Origin: Clostridiales bacterium
GTDB taxonomy: Bacteria > Bacillota > Clostridia > Lachnospirales > Lachnospiraceae
Reading direction: 5' to 3'
Assembly: GCA_020859985.1 (NCBI GenBank)
Contig: JAJBVD010000042.1
Span: 1 to 64,000, forward strand
Length of the DNA: 64,000 nt
Of the stretch, positions 38,161 through 47,641 are shown piece after piece; positions within the stretch are counted from its first letter, which is position 1; the number at the start of each line of letters is the position of its first letter. The translations under genes were made by a program, and so were the position numbers. Under the pieces are notes generated by a model. That model saw nothing but the letters and a program-made list of their open reading frames with translations, did not search any database and was not told the DNA's origin.

Positions 38161-38467
38161 AAATTTTTTTCCTTTCTTTTCTGATTATTTGCCTGTAAAA
38201 ATAAATCAATCGTATTCTGAAAAAATGTTTTTACAATACTGACAGTTATTGTGCGGAACACAGGCAAAAAATATTCCAATTTACGAAAGCTGCTCAACTA
38301 CCCAGTCGACATCCTTTGTAGTCTTTAGGATCTCCAGACGTTCTTCATTTCATTCTCCTTAAAATAATGACGGATCGGCTCTGGTCTGCTGTCAATACAT
38401 TGATGTTGATCCTGCAGAACCGTGACTTTCTTGTAATAATGAAAATTTACAGGGACTGCAACTGTTA

Positions 38468-39403
38468 CTATGACAATGAATGCCACACAACTTTCGGAAT
38501 CAGCCCTTCAATAACACTATACTCCGCCGCCTGTGTTCCGCTGCACATCACATTTGCTGCTCCGGTCGCGGTAGAAAGACACACGGCATCCGTAAGATCC
38601 AATCCCCGTTCTTCCGCAACAGCGAGAGCTGCGACTACGCTGTCTCCCGCTCCAACCGTACTGCCGACCGGTACGCGCAGGCCTTCCGCGTAGATTGTCT
38701 CATCTGCTGTCACATACAACGCTCCCGCACTGCCCATGGAAACAACAACCTTCTGTACTCCGTGCTGAGTCATCAGCTCCCTCGCTGCCCCGGAGAGCTC
38801 TTCCGGTGTGGAAAGAGAGGTCCCCATCAGTTCCGAAAGCTCGCGGTCATTTGGCTTGATCAGATACGGGGACGCCTTAAGTCCTGCCTTCAGCAGGTCT
38901 CCGTCTGCGTCCAGAAAGACTTTCGCACCTTTTTCCGTGATCGCTTTCGTCCACATAAAATAAGTATCCGCGGGGGAGCCTTTCGGCATACTTCCCGAGA
39001 TCACGGCAATCGAGTCCGATGCTATCCGGTCAAGCAGCCGCTGCAGCATTTCATCCAGAACTTTTTCCGAAACAACCACACCCGGCTCATTGATATCGGT
39101 GTTCGTATGCTCCACCGGATCAATGATCTTCAGATTTGTGCGCGTTTCCCCGTCCACAAAGGTAAAATCCGTCTCAAGCCCCATCTGCGCAAGAGAAGCC
39201 TGGATCGACTGCCCGGTATGGCCGCCGAGCACCCCGACAGCAACGCTCGTTCCGCCGAGCTTCTGAATGACTTTTGAGACATTGATGCCTTTCCCGCCAG
39301 GATCCGTACGCATCTTTACGATGCGGTTCACCGTATCCACTTTCAAAGAAGGAATCTCAACCGTCTTGTCCAGCGCCGGGTTTAAAGTAACCGTGAAAAT
39401 CAT
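38468..39403 (-). CDS. fruK: 1-phosphofructokinase (PfkB family)
   Basis: MIFTVTLNPALDKTVEIPSLKVDTVNRI, DPGGKGINVSKVIQKLGG, VGSTVGAGDSVVAA; RBS aggagggg before 39403. Confidence 0.85.
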   Translation of the reverse strand: MIFTVTLNPALDKTVEIPSLKVDTVNRIVKMRTDPGGKGINVSKVIQKLGGTSVAVGVLGGHTGQSIQASLAQMGLETDFTFVDGETRTNLKIIDPVEHTNTDINEPGVVVSEKVLDEMLQRLLDRIASDSIAVISGSMPKGSPADTYFMWTKAITEKGAKVFLDADGDLLKAGLKASPYLIKPNDRELSELMGTSLSTPEELSGAARELMTQHGVQKVVVSMGSAGALYVTADETIYAEGLRVPVGSTVGAGDSVVAALAVAEERGLDLTDAVCLSTATGAANVMCSGTQAAEYSVIEGLIPKVVWHSLS

Positions 39404-39423
39404 ATCGCCCCTCCTTTTAATTT

Positions 39424-40245
39424 TCACTGCCAGTTCCGCCTCAAAACCTCGCTTTTCAGCAACAGAGTACTTTTTGACGTCATTTTCACGGGATGAAGCC
39501 TGCCGCGCTTTATCAGGTCATTGATGTTCTGCCGGGAGCAGTTCAGAATCTCCGCCGCCTCACCTGCAGTGATAATTCGCTGCGCAGCAAAGGCGCGAAA
39601 ATCTTCCGTCACCAGAGGCACAGCTTCCCCATACCAATGCAAAATATAATCCGGGATGCTTAAATTCTCATCCCAGGCAACCCCATGCCCTCCGGTTTCA
39701 ACCTGTACACCGTCAAACAGGTCTTCTCTTTTTACCAGGATGGAAAACCGGGAATGATCCCGGAACCAGACAGTCAGATCACACTTGCGGATCATCCCAT
39801 CCCGGAAAAACACCAGCAAAGTATTTCGTCCCAGTGAAATGACGTCTTCGATCCTTTCCTCAAAGCGCCCCTGTATCTGCAGCGGAAGCTCCTGCTCCTT
39901 GAGCGGAACAAGATAATAATCGTCCTGCGCGCATCTACCCATAGACAGCAGAAGCAGTTCAAACTCATCGTACTCTTTCAGGCCGTTATCCTTCAGCACC
40001 TGCCCGATATTCTGACGATCCGTGGGCACGATCCTCTGCTGCACCCACACCCTGCTCCAGTAAGAATTGACCGTCCTTTCTCCTTTTTTTACAAATGAAG
40101 ACAAAAGAAGCGGTGTCTCCCACTCATCCGCATCGTCAGGCAGTTCAATGTAAACACGTTTTTCCATTTCATAATAGAGAAGCCACGCCAGATCTTTTTG
40201 AACTGCGGCACTTTCATCCCGGATTGCAAATATCTTCATAAGCAC
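39424..40245 (-). CDS. DUF2442-like + C-terminal HTH protein, paired with HipA-like kinase
   Basis: 273 aa, near identical to 29035-29856; overlaps the 3' end of the kinase gene by 32 bp. Confidence 0.78.
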   Translation of the reverse strand: MLMKIFAIRDESAAVQKDLAWLLYYEMEKRVYIELPDDADEWETPLLLSSFVKKGERTVNSYWSRVWVQQRIVPTDRQNIGQVLKDNGLKEYDEFELLLLSMGRCAQDDYYLVPLKEQELPLQIQGRFEERIEDVISLGRNTLLVFFRDGMIRKCDLTVWFRDHSRFSILVKREDLFDGVQVETGGHGVAWDENLSIPDYILHWYGEAVPLVTEDFRAFAAQRIITAGEAAEILNCSRQNINDLIKRGRLHPVKMTSKSTLLLKSEVLRRNWQ

Positions 40246-41038
40246 ACCACCGTTTCCAGATCATTTCCCATATTTTATCCCGCAGATTCTGCGGAATCAC
40301 ATCCTCCAACCCCTGCATAAGTGCATCCCTGTGTTGGGGCAAGAGAGGATTCAGCTTCGGAAACTGTCCCGCCGGTATCAGTTTCAGATTCTCCATCGGT
40401 GATCTGGAGCCGATAAATGTGTTGGTAAGCCGGTCTTCCATTACATCATAATCCCGAATCCTTTCATCCGTCATGCAGTTGAAAAGCAGAGACAGACCAT
40501 GGTCAAAAAGCGGTGCCAATCGTATCGAACGCTTTTGACTGTCTCGCAGCACCTCAATATTCGCGCCATGCCGATCCCGGTTCAGGATCAGATAATCCAC
40601 GACAAACATTGTATAAATATAGTTCGCCCAGCCGTTGCGGACACAAAACTCCAGAGGAGTTTCGCCCTCTCGATGTTCGCTGTCATAATATACATCCAAC
40701 GCGATTTTGCTCTCTCCGCGCTTCTTAAAATCCCCGGAGGCGCTAAGATATACTTCCTGCTGTTGTTCATTGACCAGAATATCCGCATGAATCAGCTGAT
40801 AATGCAAATGCCCGACGCCCAGTATTGTAAGCAGTCGGTCAACGATCAGCTCATTTACACATTCGTGCCCGATGACACCGCGCATAGCATCATAATTGGA
40901 CAGTTTATAATAAATCTTCTCCCCACCCAGTTCAGAATATGCTTTCAGGAATGATCCTGCCGTCCCGGAAGAATTTCGGGTTCGCGTCCAGGACAAATAT
41001 GTCAGATCCTGTTTTTCTTTTACAATATCGCCGTTCAT
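40214..41038 (-). CDS. HipA-like Ser/Thr kinase (short, HipT-sized)
   Basis: VDYLILNRDRHGANIEVL (catalytic N-x-DRHxxN) and LAPLFDHGLSLLF (metal-binding D-x-G-like) motifs. Confidence 0.75.
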   Translation of the reverse strand: MNGDIVKEKQDLTYLSWTRTRNSSGTAGSFLKAYSELGGEKIYYKLSNYDAMRGVIGHECVNELIVDRLLTILGVGHLHYQLIHADILVNEQQQEVYLSASGDFKKRGESKIALDVYYDSEHREGETPLEFCVRNGWANYIYTMFVVDYLILNRDRHGANIEVLRDSQKRSIRLAPLFDHGLSLLFNCMTDERIRDYDVMEDRLTNTFIGSRSPMENLKLIPAGQFPKLNPLLPQHRDALMQGLEDVIPQNLRDKIWEMIWKRWCAYEDICNPG

Positions 41039-41056
41039 AAAAATCCTCCTGAAAAT

Positions 41057-41085
41057 AATATACTCCAGAGCTTGTCATATGTCAA
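41057..41085 (-). promoter_or_regulatory. Promoter of kinase/DUF2442 operon
   Basis: Minus strand TTGACA-N17-TATATT; -35 overlaps CTTGACATATGACAAG imperfect palindrome. Confidence 0.7.
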
Positions 41086-41368
41086 GGTATGACATCGATT
41101 CCGCAAGGGACGCCTCATAATATGCGCGACATTTGTACTCCAGCAGACAGTCAGGTCCCATCACCTTTGCCGGAATCACACAAAATGAAAATTTATTTGT
41201 TGATTTCCGGAAGGCTGATGTCGATGAAAAAGGCATTGTTACGGAGAGTAACATTGATGTAAAAGAGCGTCGCTTGTATATAATTATCGAGCTTGTTATG
41301 ATAATGCTGCAAAGAGCGAAACGAAAAGTTGTACTCTTTAGTATTATTGTTGAAGGAGCAATGTGATT

Positions 41369-41971
41369 ATGAAATTTGAGGAAAAGCTCAAAGAAGCAAG
41401 AAAAAATCAGGGACTGACGCAGGAGGAAATGGCCGAGAAGCTGTGTGTATCAAGAGCGGCCATTGCAAAATGGGAATCCGGTAAGGGAATGCCGGATGTG
41501 GAAAATTTAAGAGCAATAAGTGTTTTGCTGGACGTGAGTATTGACTATCTTTTAGATGGAGAGGCCGATATTGACCTCAATGTCATTAAGGAACCAATTA
41601 ACTGGGATGAATACCCAAAGCTGACCGGACTGAACAAACTCAAAACTACAAAGGAAAATGAACTTGTCAAGGTAAAATATCCAGATGCGGAGATTACGGT
41701 ATTATTAAGGGAACGTAAACTTTCACGCGGCGAAAAAGCTGTTGATACTGCGGTATGGCTTCTTACTGATGCGGCACCGGGAACAGTAGGATTGGCAGAC
41801 AAGTTAAAAGACATGAGTTCCTACTATCTGGTAGAATATCCGGACAAAAAATTGCTGGTGAATGTTACGAAAGAGTTTGTTATTTCTCAGCGGCTTTATA
41901 TTTCCACAAGCGAAAAGAAGCTGACAATCGGAGAAAACGTATTCACAAAAAGCGTTAAAATCAACGGGTAA
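41369..41971 (+). CDS. XRE-family HTH transcriptional regulator
   Basis: KEARKNQGLTQEEMAEKLCVSRAAIAKWESGKGMPDVENLRAISVLLDVSIDYLL. Confidence 0.87.
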   Translation: MKFEEKLKEARKNQGLTQEEMAEKLCVSRAAIAKWESGKGMPDVENLRAISVLLDVSIDYLLDGEADIDLNVIKEPINWDEYPKLTGLNKLKTTKENELVKVKYPDAEITVLLRERKLSRGEKAVDTAVWLLTDAAPGTVGLADKLKDMSSYYLVEYPDKKLLVNVTKEFVISQRLYISTSEKKLTIGENVFTKSVKING

Positions 41972-42007
41972 ACAGAGATATAAAAATGAAACTCATAGAT
42001 GATGCAA

Positions 42008-42050
42008 TGCCTCACTACTGAATAAACTCCCAGTAGTGAGGCACTCTTTA
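42008..42050. terminator. Hairpin terminator between convergent genes
   Basis: TGCCTCACTACTG...CAGTAGTGAGGCA followed by CTCTTTA. Confidence 0.75.
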
Positions 42051-42121
42051 ACGTCCTTCATCTTTTAACAATCTGTCGCCGGATTGTATTGCAAATTGAG
42101 CGGGAATTTCATTTCTTCTTT

Positions 42122-45100
42122 TTATCCAAAAACGGACACTGCCATCAGCGCCGCGCATCCCAGCACAAACACGACCATGCCGGCATTCCCATAGACCGTT
42201 CGGAATTTTGTGCCCTTCGGCAGCTCCATCTCCGCCTGTGCGAAAGACACGCGCCGCCAGCTGCGGCAGAGCAGCACCAGACCCACGATCGCGGATACCA
42301 GAAGCACGATCACATAACCGCCGTACAACGCCAGCTGCAGTAACAGCGGTTCAATGGTTTCAAACGAAAGCGTTTCCAGACTTTCGAGGTTCTCCAGTGC
42401 GGACAGGTCCAGCAGATTAAGCAGCGCAGAAGGCACGATACTTCCCAGAAAATTGATGCCCATGTGCAGTCCCGCCGAATAGCGCAGCTTTCCGGTCTTC
42501 AGATAAATGTATCCAAACAGCAGCCCCAACGCGAATGCATAGAAGAACTGCGTAAAGTTCCCGTGAAAAAGCCCGAACATCAGCGCTGAGGTGACAACCG
42601 CCAGTTTCTCCCCATAACAACTCATCCGGTCGATCAGCTGCCTGCGGAACACATATTCCTCAATCAGCGGCGCCAGAATCACCATAAAGAGAATTTTCAG
42701 CACCAGCGAATCCGCCAGCGCATAAGTCGTGATGGCCGCCTCCGCCGATGTGCCTGTCAGCGCGCTGATCGCAGTGGTGACAAGGTTGCCGAGGATATTG
42801 CCCGCGTACATCAGGAAAATAGCGATAAATACGGTGCGCACGAGCTGAGACGGTTTCATTGTATGTTTTTCCCTGCTTTTCCCGCCGGATTTTTTATCGT
42901 TTTCAGTGTTACTGTATTCATCTTCAGCAGCATTCTTTTTTATGAGGATATTTTCATCACTGATATTATCATTGTCTGCGCTGGTATTTCCATTGCTTTC
43001 TTCTTTCTCGTTTCTACAATGACTCTTCATATCTTCTGTATCGCGACAGCTTTGTGTTATGTAATTCACTACATCAGGGAAGGCAGGCACGCGGCGGAAG
43101 ATCAGCAGGCCCACCGGCACCGCAACCACATACAGAGGCGCAAAGGTGTAGACCCACAATCCCCATAAGGTCGAAAGCCATTCCGGAAAGAGCATCGCAG
43201 CGGCGATCTGCAGCACAGACGCGATCGCCAGTATCGCGAAGCAGCCGCAGCCAAGGGTGGAGAAGGTTTTACGGGCACGGGAGCGGATCTCCTCCGAAAC
43301 AGCATCTGTGCGAAGCCTGTCGAGGCCATTTCTCATCCGCGCCGTTTTCTCCTTCGGATCCACAAACAGCGGCGTCAGCGCCAGAAAGACCACGCCAAGT
43401 CCGATGTTGACCACCGCCGCAGCCACCGCGGCTATGACAACATGGTCAAAGACAACGCCCACCGCGATGATTGCCACATCCGGCAGCAGTCCGAAGTAAA
43501 TGAACATAATCTGCACGATCTGTTTTACCAGCTTTCCGGCGGATACCGGTACGGACAGATTGATGAACGCGCCGGTAGTCGTTCCGTAAAAATCAATCGA
43601 AAGAATAAACGGAATCCACGCCAATATATAAAGCGGATTGACCCGGAAAACCGCTTCCGTGAGGATCAGCGCCGGGATCAGGTCAAGCAGGCAGTTCACC
43701 GTTCCTCCCAGGACTGACCAGAACAGCTTTTTCTCTGTGCTCTCCGGTATCATCCGGAAGAAATCTTTGGAGGTATCCCCCTCCAGCGGATTCCCCAGTG
43801 TGCGCCAGAATGCGAGCGCGGACAGTGTAAGAACGACCGGCAGGAACCGGAAACCATCCGTCCCGGCACCGCCCTGCAGATATCTGCACAGCGCCGCCAC
43901 TCCTGCCGCTGCGGCCAGATAGAAATCCGCAGTTTTCGTAAAAATCCCCAGATGCGCGAACCGGAAACGGTTGTACAGGCTGCGGAAGAAAAAGACATTG
44001 GCCCCGCTTCCATAACGCATGCCGTCCCGGCGGATTTTTTCGCTCCGGTCTTTTTTGCGTTTTACAAATCCGGTGCTTTTCTCCGCCTGTCTCACTTCCA
44101 GCAGCTCGGCGGTCTCCTCCGATTTTGCCATCGCGTCCTCATAAAAATCCGCTTTGATGCTCCATATAGTAAGGATGAGCACCGCACTTCCCGCAAGCAG
44201 CGCAGCCAGACACAGCAGTGCATGCGGCGTGTCCCCTGCAACCGCAAACATGCAGAGCCCTTTCAGCCAGCCCCAGAACGGAATCCAGCGCGTCACTTTA
44301 TGATTGAAAAATGCCGCGGCCGCGGAAAAATGGTCGGAGCCATACGGTCTGCTGCTGAGGAAAAACGCAGCTGCCACCACGAGTACCAGAGCGTAGACCC
44401 CTTTCCGCAAATACGGCTTCATGCCGGTATGCGTCGCCGCCAGCGTATAAAACAGCACCTGAATCAGCTTACCGATTACGAGCGTAAAAATCCAGACCAG
44501 GATGATTGCGACCGCACCCCGGATACCAAGTCCGAGGTTCAGCACCAGATTCGGAAGCTGTAGCATCACATAAATACTGGAAATCACAAGCGCGCCGATC
44601 TGCGTCATCAGCCGGAACAGCAGCACAGACTGAGGCTTCATCGGCGACGCAAACAGCAGGTTCACGTCCGCGGGCAGAAAAATGCTGCTGCCGGTTTTAT
44701 CCGCGCTGATCATCTCAAACAGAAATACCGCCAGAATGATTCCGCCGACGATCAGTTCGATCAGGTCAGAGGTCGCGTCTTTTCCGTTTACTTCAAAGAC
44801 AAAGTCCTCGTCCGAAATTTCAAAGATTGTTTCATCATCATTTTCATTCTCGCCCGCATCTCCATTTTCCACAGACACATCGGACATGTCTCCCGTATCT
44901 GAGTCTGCAGAACCTGCGCCGATGGTATATTCATCGGGTTCTGCCGTCATTTCCGCTGTAATCTCTGATATTTCCTCCGTCTCATCTTCCGCAACTTCGC
45001 TTAAAATGCCAGCGCCCAATCCAATGAGTCCGCCGAACAGCGCGCAGACGAGAAAAAAGATCAGCACCCAGGTCTTAAACAGCTTGCGAATCTGGTTCAC

Positions 45101-45139
45101 AAAGGAGTGCAGCGCATAGTAACCATAAAGTCTCATCAC
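42122..45139 (-). CDS. ABC exporter permease fused to CPBP (Abi/CAAX-type) intramembrane protease domain
   Basis: Multi-TM N-terminal ABC-exporter-like region; C-terminal EEYVFRRQLID, FGLFHGNFTQF, HMGINFLGS motifs of CPBP proteases. Confidence 0.8.
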   Translation of the reverse strand: MMRLYGYYALHSFVNQIRKLFKTWVLIFFLVCALFGGLIGLGAGILSEVAEDETEEISEITAEMTAEPDEYTIGAGSADSDTGDMSDVSVENGDAGENENDDETIFEISDEDFVFEVNGKDATSDLIELIVGGIILAVFLFEMISADKTGSSIFLPADVNLLFASPMKPQSVLLFRLMTQIGALVISSIYVMLQLPNLVLNLGLGIRGAVAIILVWIFTLVIGKLIQVLFYTLAATHTGMKPYLRKGVYALVLVVAAAFFLSSRPYGSDHFSAAAAFFNHKVTRWIPFWGWLKGLCMFAVAGDTPHALLCLAALLAGSAVLILTIWSIKADFYEDAMAKSEETAELLEVRQAEKSTGFVKRKKDRSEKIRRDGMRYGSGANVFFFRSLYNRFRFAHLGIFTKTADFYLAAAAGVAALCRYLQGGAGTDGFRFLPVVLTLSALAFWRTLGNPLEGDTSKDFFRMIPESTEKKLFWSVLGGTVNCLLDLIPALILTEAVFRVNPLYILAWIPFILSIDFYGTTTGAFINLSVPVSAGKLVKQIVQIMFIYFGLLPDVAIIAVGVVFDHVVIAAVAAAVVNIGLGVVFLALTPLFVDPKEKTARMRNGLDRLRTDAVSEEIRSRARKTFSTLGCGCFAILAIASVLQIAAAMLFPEWLSTLWGLWVYTFAPLYVVAVPVGLLIFRRVPAFPDVVNYITQSCRDTEDMKSHCRNEKEESNGNTSADNDNISDENILIKKNAAEDEYSNTENDKKSGGKSREKHTMKPSQLVRTVFIAIFLMYAGNILGNLVTTAISALTGTSAEAAITTYALADSLVLKILFMVILAPLIEEYVFRRQLIDRMSCYGEKLAVVTSALMFGLFHGNFTQFFYAFALGLLFGYIYLKTGKLRYSAGLHMGINFLGSIVPSALLNLLDLSALENLESLETLSFETIEPLLLQLALYGGYVIVLLVSAIVGLVLLCRSWRRVSFAQAEMELPKGTKFRTVYGNAGMVVFVLGCAALMAVSVFG

Positions 45140-45858
45140 GCATCGCCCTCCTCAGTCATATCGAAAAACAGCTGCTCCAGACTTCTACCGTCCTCTGCCA
45201 GCTCGTCACGCGTCAGGTTTGCCCGAATCTTTCCTTCCTTCATAATGATGGTTCGGTCCCAAAGCATGTCCACGCTGTCGATCATATGAGTGCTAACAAG
45301 AATTGTCTTACCCTCCTGCCGCATCTCCTCGATCAGAAGCTTTAATTCCTTGATTGCGTGCGGATCCAGCCCGATCATCGGCTCATCCAGCAGCAGCATC
45401 TGCGGATCCGGCAGCAATCCCAGGCAGATATTCAGCTTCTGCTGCATTCCCTTCGAGAGCTCGTCGCCGAACTTTTTACGCTTGTCTGTCAGCTCAAACC
45501 GCTCAAACAGTTCTTCGATTCTCGACTGATAAGCGTCCCGCCCCATGCTTCCGCCCAGCCTATACGCCCGCGCAATAAATTCCATATGCTCGGACACCGT
45601 CAGGTTCGGATACAGCGAGGGCATCTCCGGTATGTAGCCAAGCAGGCGGCGCGCCTCCGGCGTTTTATTGGAAAAATCCTTTACCGTGATCTCGCCCTCA
45701 TATTTCAGAAAACCGATCATTGCCTTGATGATCGTACTTTTCCCGGCACCGTTCGGTCCGAGTAAAACAGTCACCGTCCCCGGATCCAGATGAAAGCTCA
45801 GATCATCGCAGGCCAGCACCTTGCCGTATTTCTTTGTCACATGTGATACGTTCAACAT
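45136..45858 (-). CDS. ABC transporter ATP-binding protein
   Basis: GPNGAGKSTIIKAM Walker A, LSKGMQQKLNICLGLLPDPQMLLLDEP signature/Walker B; overlaps the permease start. Confidence 0.92.
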   Translation of the reverse strand: MLNVSHVTKKYGKVLACDDLSFHLDPGTVTVLLGPNGAGKSTIIKAMIGFLKYEGEITVKDFSNKTPEARRLLGYIPEMPSLYPNLTVSEHMEFIARAYRLGGSMGRDAYQSRIEELFERFELTDKRKKFGDELSKGMQQKLNICLGLLPDPQMLLLDEPMIGLDPHAIKELKLLIEEMRQEGKTILVSTHMIDSVDMLWDRTIIMKEGKIRANLTRDELAEDGRSLEQLFFDMTEEGDA

Positions 45859-45989
45859 TTTTCTCTTCTCCTCTAAAGTATTCCCGCCTTTACAGCAGGT
45901 ATTTTTCTTTTCTCACTATAAGTGGACACTGCATACAGAGCAACCAGAAAATTCTGATCTTTTCCTTAAGATTATGTAAAACTCATAAC

Positions 45990-46715
45990 TCAATTCACCT
46001 GCTGCGTCCGCATAAGTCCCCAGGCTCCTCCGAGCGCCAGAAGAAACGCCAGCGCTCCCACGACCGGCCACAAGCCGGACGGAACCGCCGTGATCACACC
46101 CGCAATCCCCCGAAACAGTCCCGGAATTTCCTTCTCCGGCTCAAAAATCGCATCCATCACCCACTGCATTCCAAACCAGAACATCATCCAGAGGATGAAA
46201 AATACAACCCTCACGCTCTGCCCGAACCGGTTGCACAGCGTCCCAAAAAGTGCAGCCGCCGCAGGCAGGCCAAGCACAGCCGCGATGCCATACCGCAAAA
46301 GGATCGGGAAGATGGCAAATTCCGGTTTCTCCATCGGATACAGCCGGACATTCAGTGCGTCCTCCGCAGCAGCCAGCGCCAGTACAATTACCATTCCGCA
46401 TGCGCTCAGGATCAGATGATTTAAAAATACAGACACAAAGAATTCTTTTCTTGTACAGCCAAGGGAAATCTGTGTGTGAAACTGCGACGTATAATCCTCC
46501 CCCAAATTCGCAAACAAAAATACGGCGCCCGCAAAAGCCGCAAGAATAGTCGCAAGCGGAAACGTCCCCTCTCCTTCATCAATTACAAACCTCATCAGAA
46601 TGGCAAGAAGGAGCATCCCTGCCAGAAAGAAGCCCAGTTCGAGCAGCAAAACTGCCAGGCATTTGTTTTCATTGATCTGAAACTGATTTTTGATTGCTCT
46701 TTTCATCGTAATCAT
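45990..46715 (-). CDS. ABC-2-type permease-like membrane protein
   Basis: Start MITMKRAIKNQFQINENKCLAVLLLELGFFLAG with RBS; multiple TMs; the ORF-track extension upstream translates a repeat element. Confidence 0.75.
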   Translation of the reverse strand: MITMKRAIKNQFQINENKCLAVLLLELGFFLAGMLLLAILMRFVIDEGEGTFPLATILAAFAGAVFLFANLGEDYTSQFHTQISLGCTRKEFFVSVFLNHLILSACGMVIVLALAAAEDALNVRLYPMEKPEFAIFPILLRYGIAAVLGLPAAAALFGTLCNRFGQSVRVVFFILWMMFWFGMQWVMDAIFEPEKEIPGLFRGIAGVITAVPSGLWPVVGALAFLLALGGAWGLMRTQQVN

Positions 46716-46730
46716 ATTGAAATCCTTTCC

Positions 46731-46843
46731 GTAGCCCCGCCCCGCGCGCAGCGCATCTGCATGGGCGGGGCAACCTGCCGCCGAGCCTGGCGAGGGGCGC
46801 TTCCCGTAATCCCGCCCCGCGCGCAGCGTATCAAAATGGGCTT
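46731..46843. repeat. Interspersed palindromic element, copy A plus truncated copy B
   Basis: GCCCCGCCCCGCGCGCAGCGCATCTGCATGGGCGGGGC...TGCCGCCGAGCCTGGCGAGGGGCGCTTCCC followed by a second half copy. Confidence 0.8.
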
Positions 46844-47599
46844 TTATCTGCGCACTTCTATTTTTCGCAGCCCCCTCAGGCTCACCGCTCCGGCAGCCGC
46901 ATAAAGGGCAAGACCGATCACCGGCATCAGGGGAGAATGCATCCATTTCAGAACGTTCTGGTTAAAAATCGATGTCTCACCCTCCAGCCCCACCATCAGG
47001 CCGCAGAAAAAGGCAAAGCCTCCGGCAAACACGGCATTGAAAATCATTCCGAGAGTTCTGTTTCGTATGGATACCATGCCAAAAAAGATTCCGATCAGAG
47101 CCGCAAAGGTCTCAGCGGCAAAGATCAGCGGCAGCCATTCCATCCAAACTGTTCCCATCCCAAACACGGAAAAAAGCCCGGCGATTCCAAACACAACCAG
47201 TATCACCGCACTCTCGCAGAGCCACATGCTCAAAGCAGTCAGCCGTCTCGTGGCGTTCATGGAAATCATCGTCGTAATGATATTGTTAAAAAGGACTGTC
47301 GGGCAGATCCATACGGTTACGCCGCCCGCAAGCAGCAGGTAAGGCGAAAAATCTTCCAGCAGCGCTGCGGCCATCTTCCATGACAGCGGCCAGCCACCGC
47401 CCGTTTCTCCTCTCACAATCGGCACGAACAGATCCCAGATTACCGCGACGAGCAGAGCGCATCCAACCATCTGCAGGCAGAGTCCGCCAAAATAGCAGAC
47501 TATGCGCAGTGTGCGGGACGCTCCCACTATTTCTTTTTTTGTCGTATTCTTCCCTCTACCGTTTTGTGCCGCCGCCCCAAAATGATTCTCTGCATTCAT
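46844..47599 (-). CDS. ABC-2-type permease-like membrane protein
   Basis: Multi-TM protein between permease and ATPase genes in a YtrABC-like order. Confidence 0.7.
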   Translation of the reverse strand: MNAENHFGAAAQNGRGKNTTKKEIVGASRTLRIVCYFGGLCLQMVGCALLVAVIWDLFVPIVRGETGGGWPLSWKMAAALLEDFSPYLLLAGGVTVWICPTVLFNNIITTMISMNATRRLTALSMWLCESAVILVVFGIAGLFSVFGMGTVWMEWLPLIFAAETFAALIGIFFGMVSIRNRTLGMIFNAVFAGGFAFFCGLMVGLEGETSIFNQNVLKWMHSPLMPVIGLALYAAAGAVSLRGLRKIEVRR

Positions 47600-47641
47600 T
47601 TGCTTTCTCCCTCGCCTGCATACTAAAATTTTTTCTTTTAG

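Noticed and set aside
41133-41366. 77-aa ORF upstream of the XRE gene
   Set aside because: No clear RBS or recognisable domain, and it overlaps the likely promoter of the XRE regulator.
46716-46946. N-terminal extension of ORF 45990-46946 as true protein
   Set aside because: An RBS-preceded ATG at 46715 gives a normal membrane-protein start; the upstream 77 codons translate the intergenic palindromic repeat and part of the next gene.
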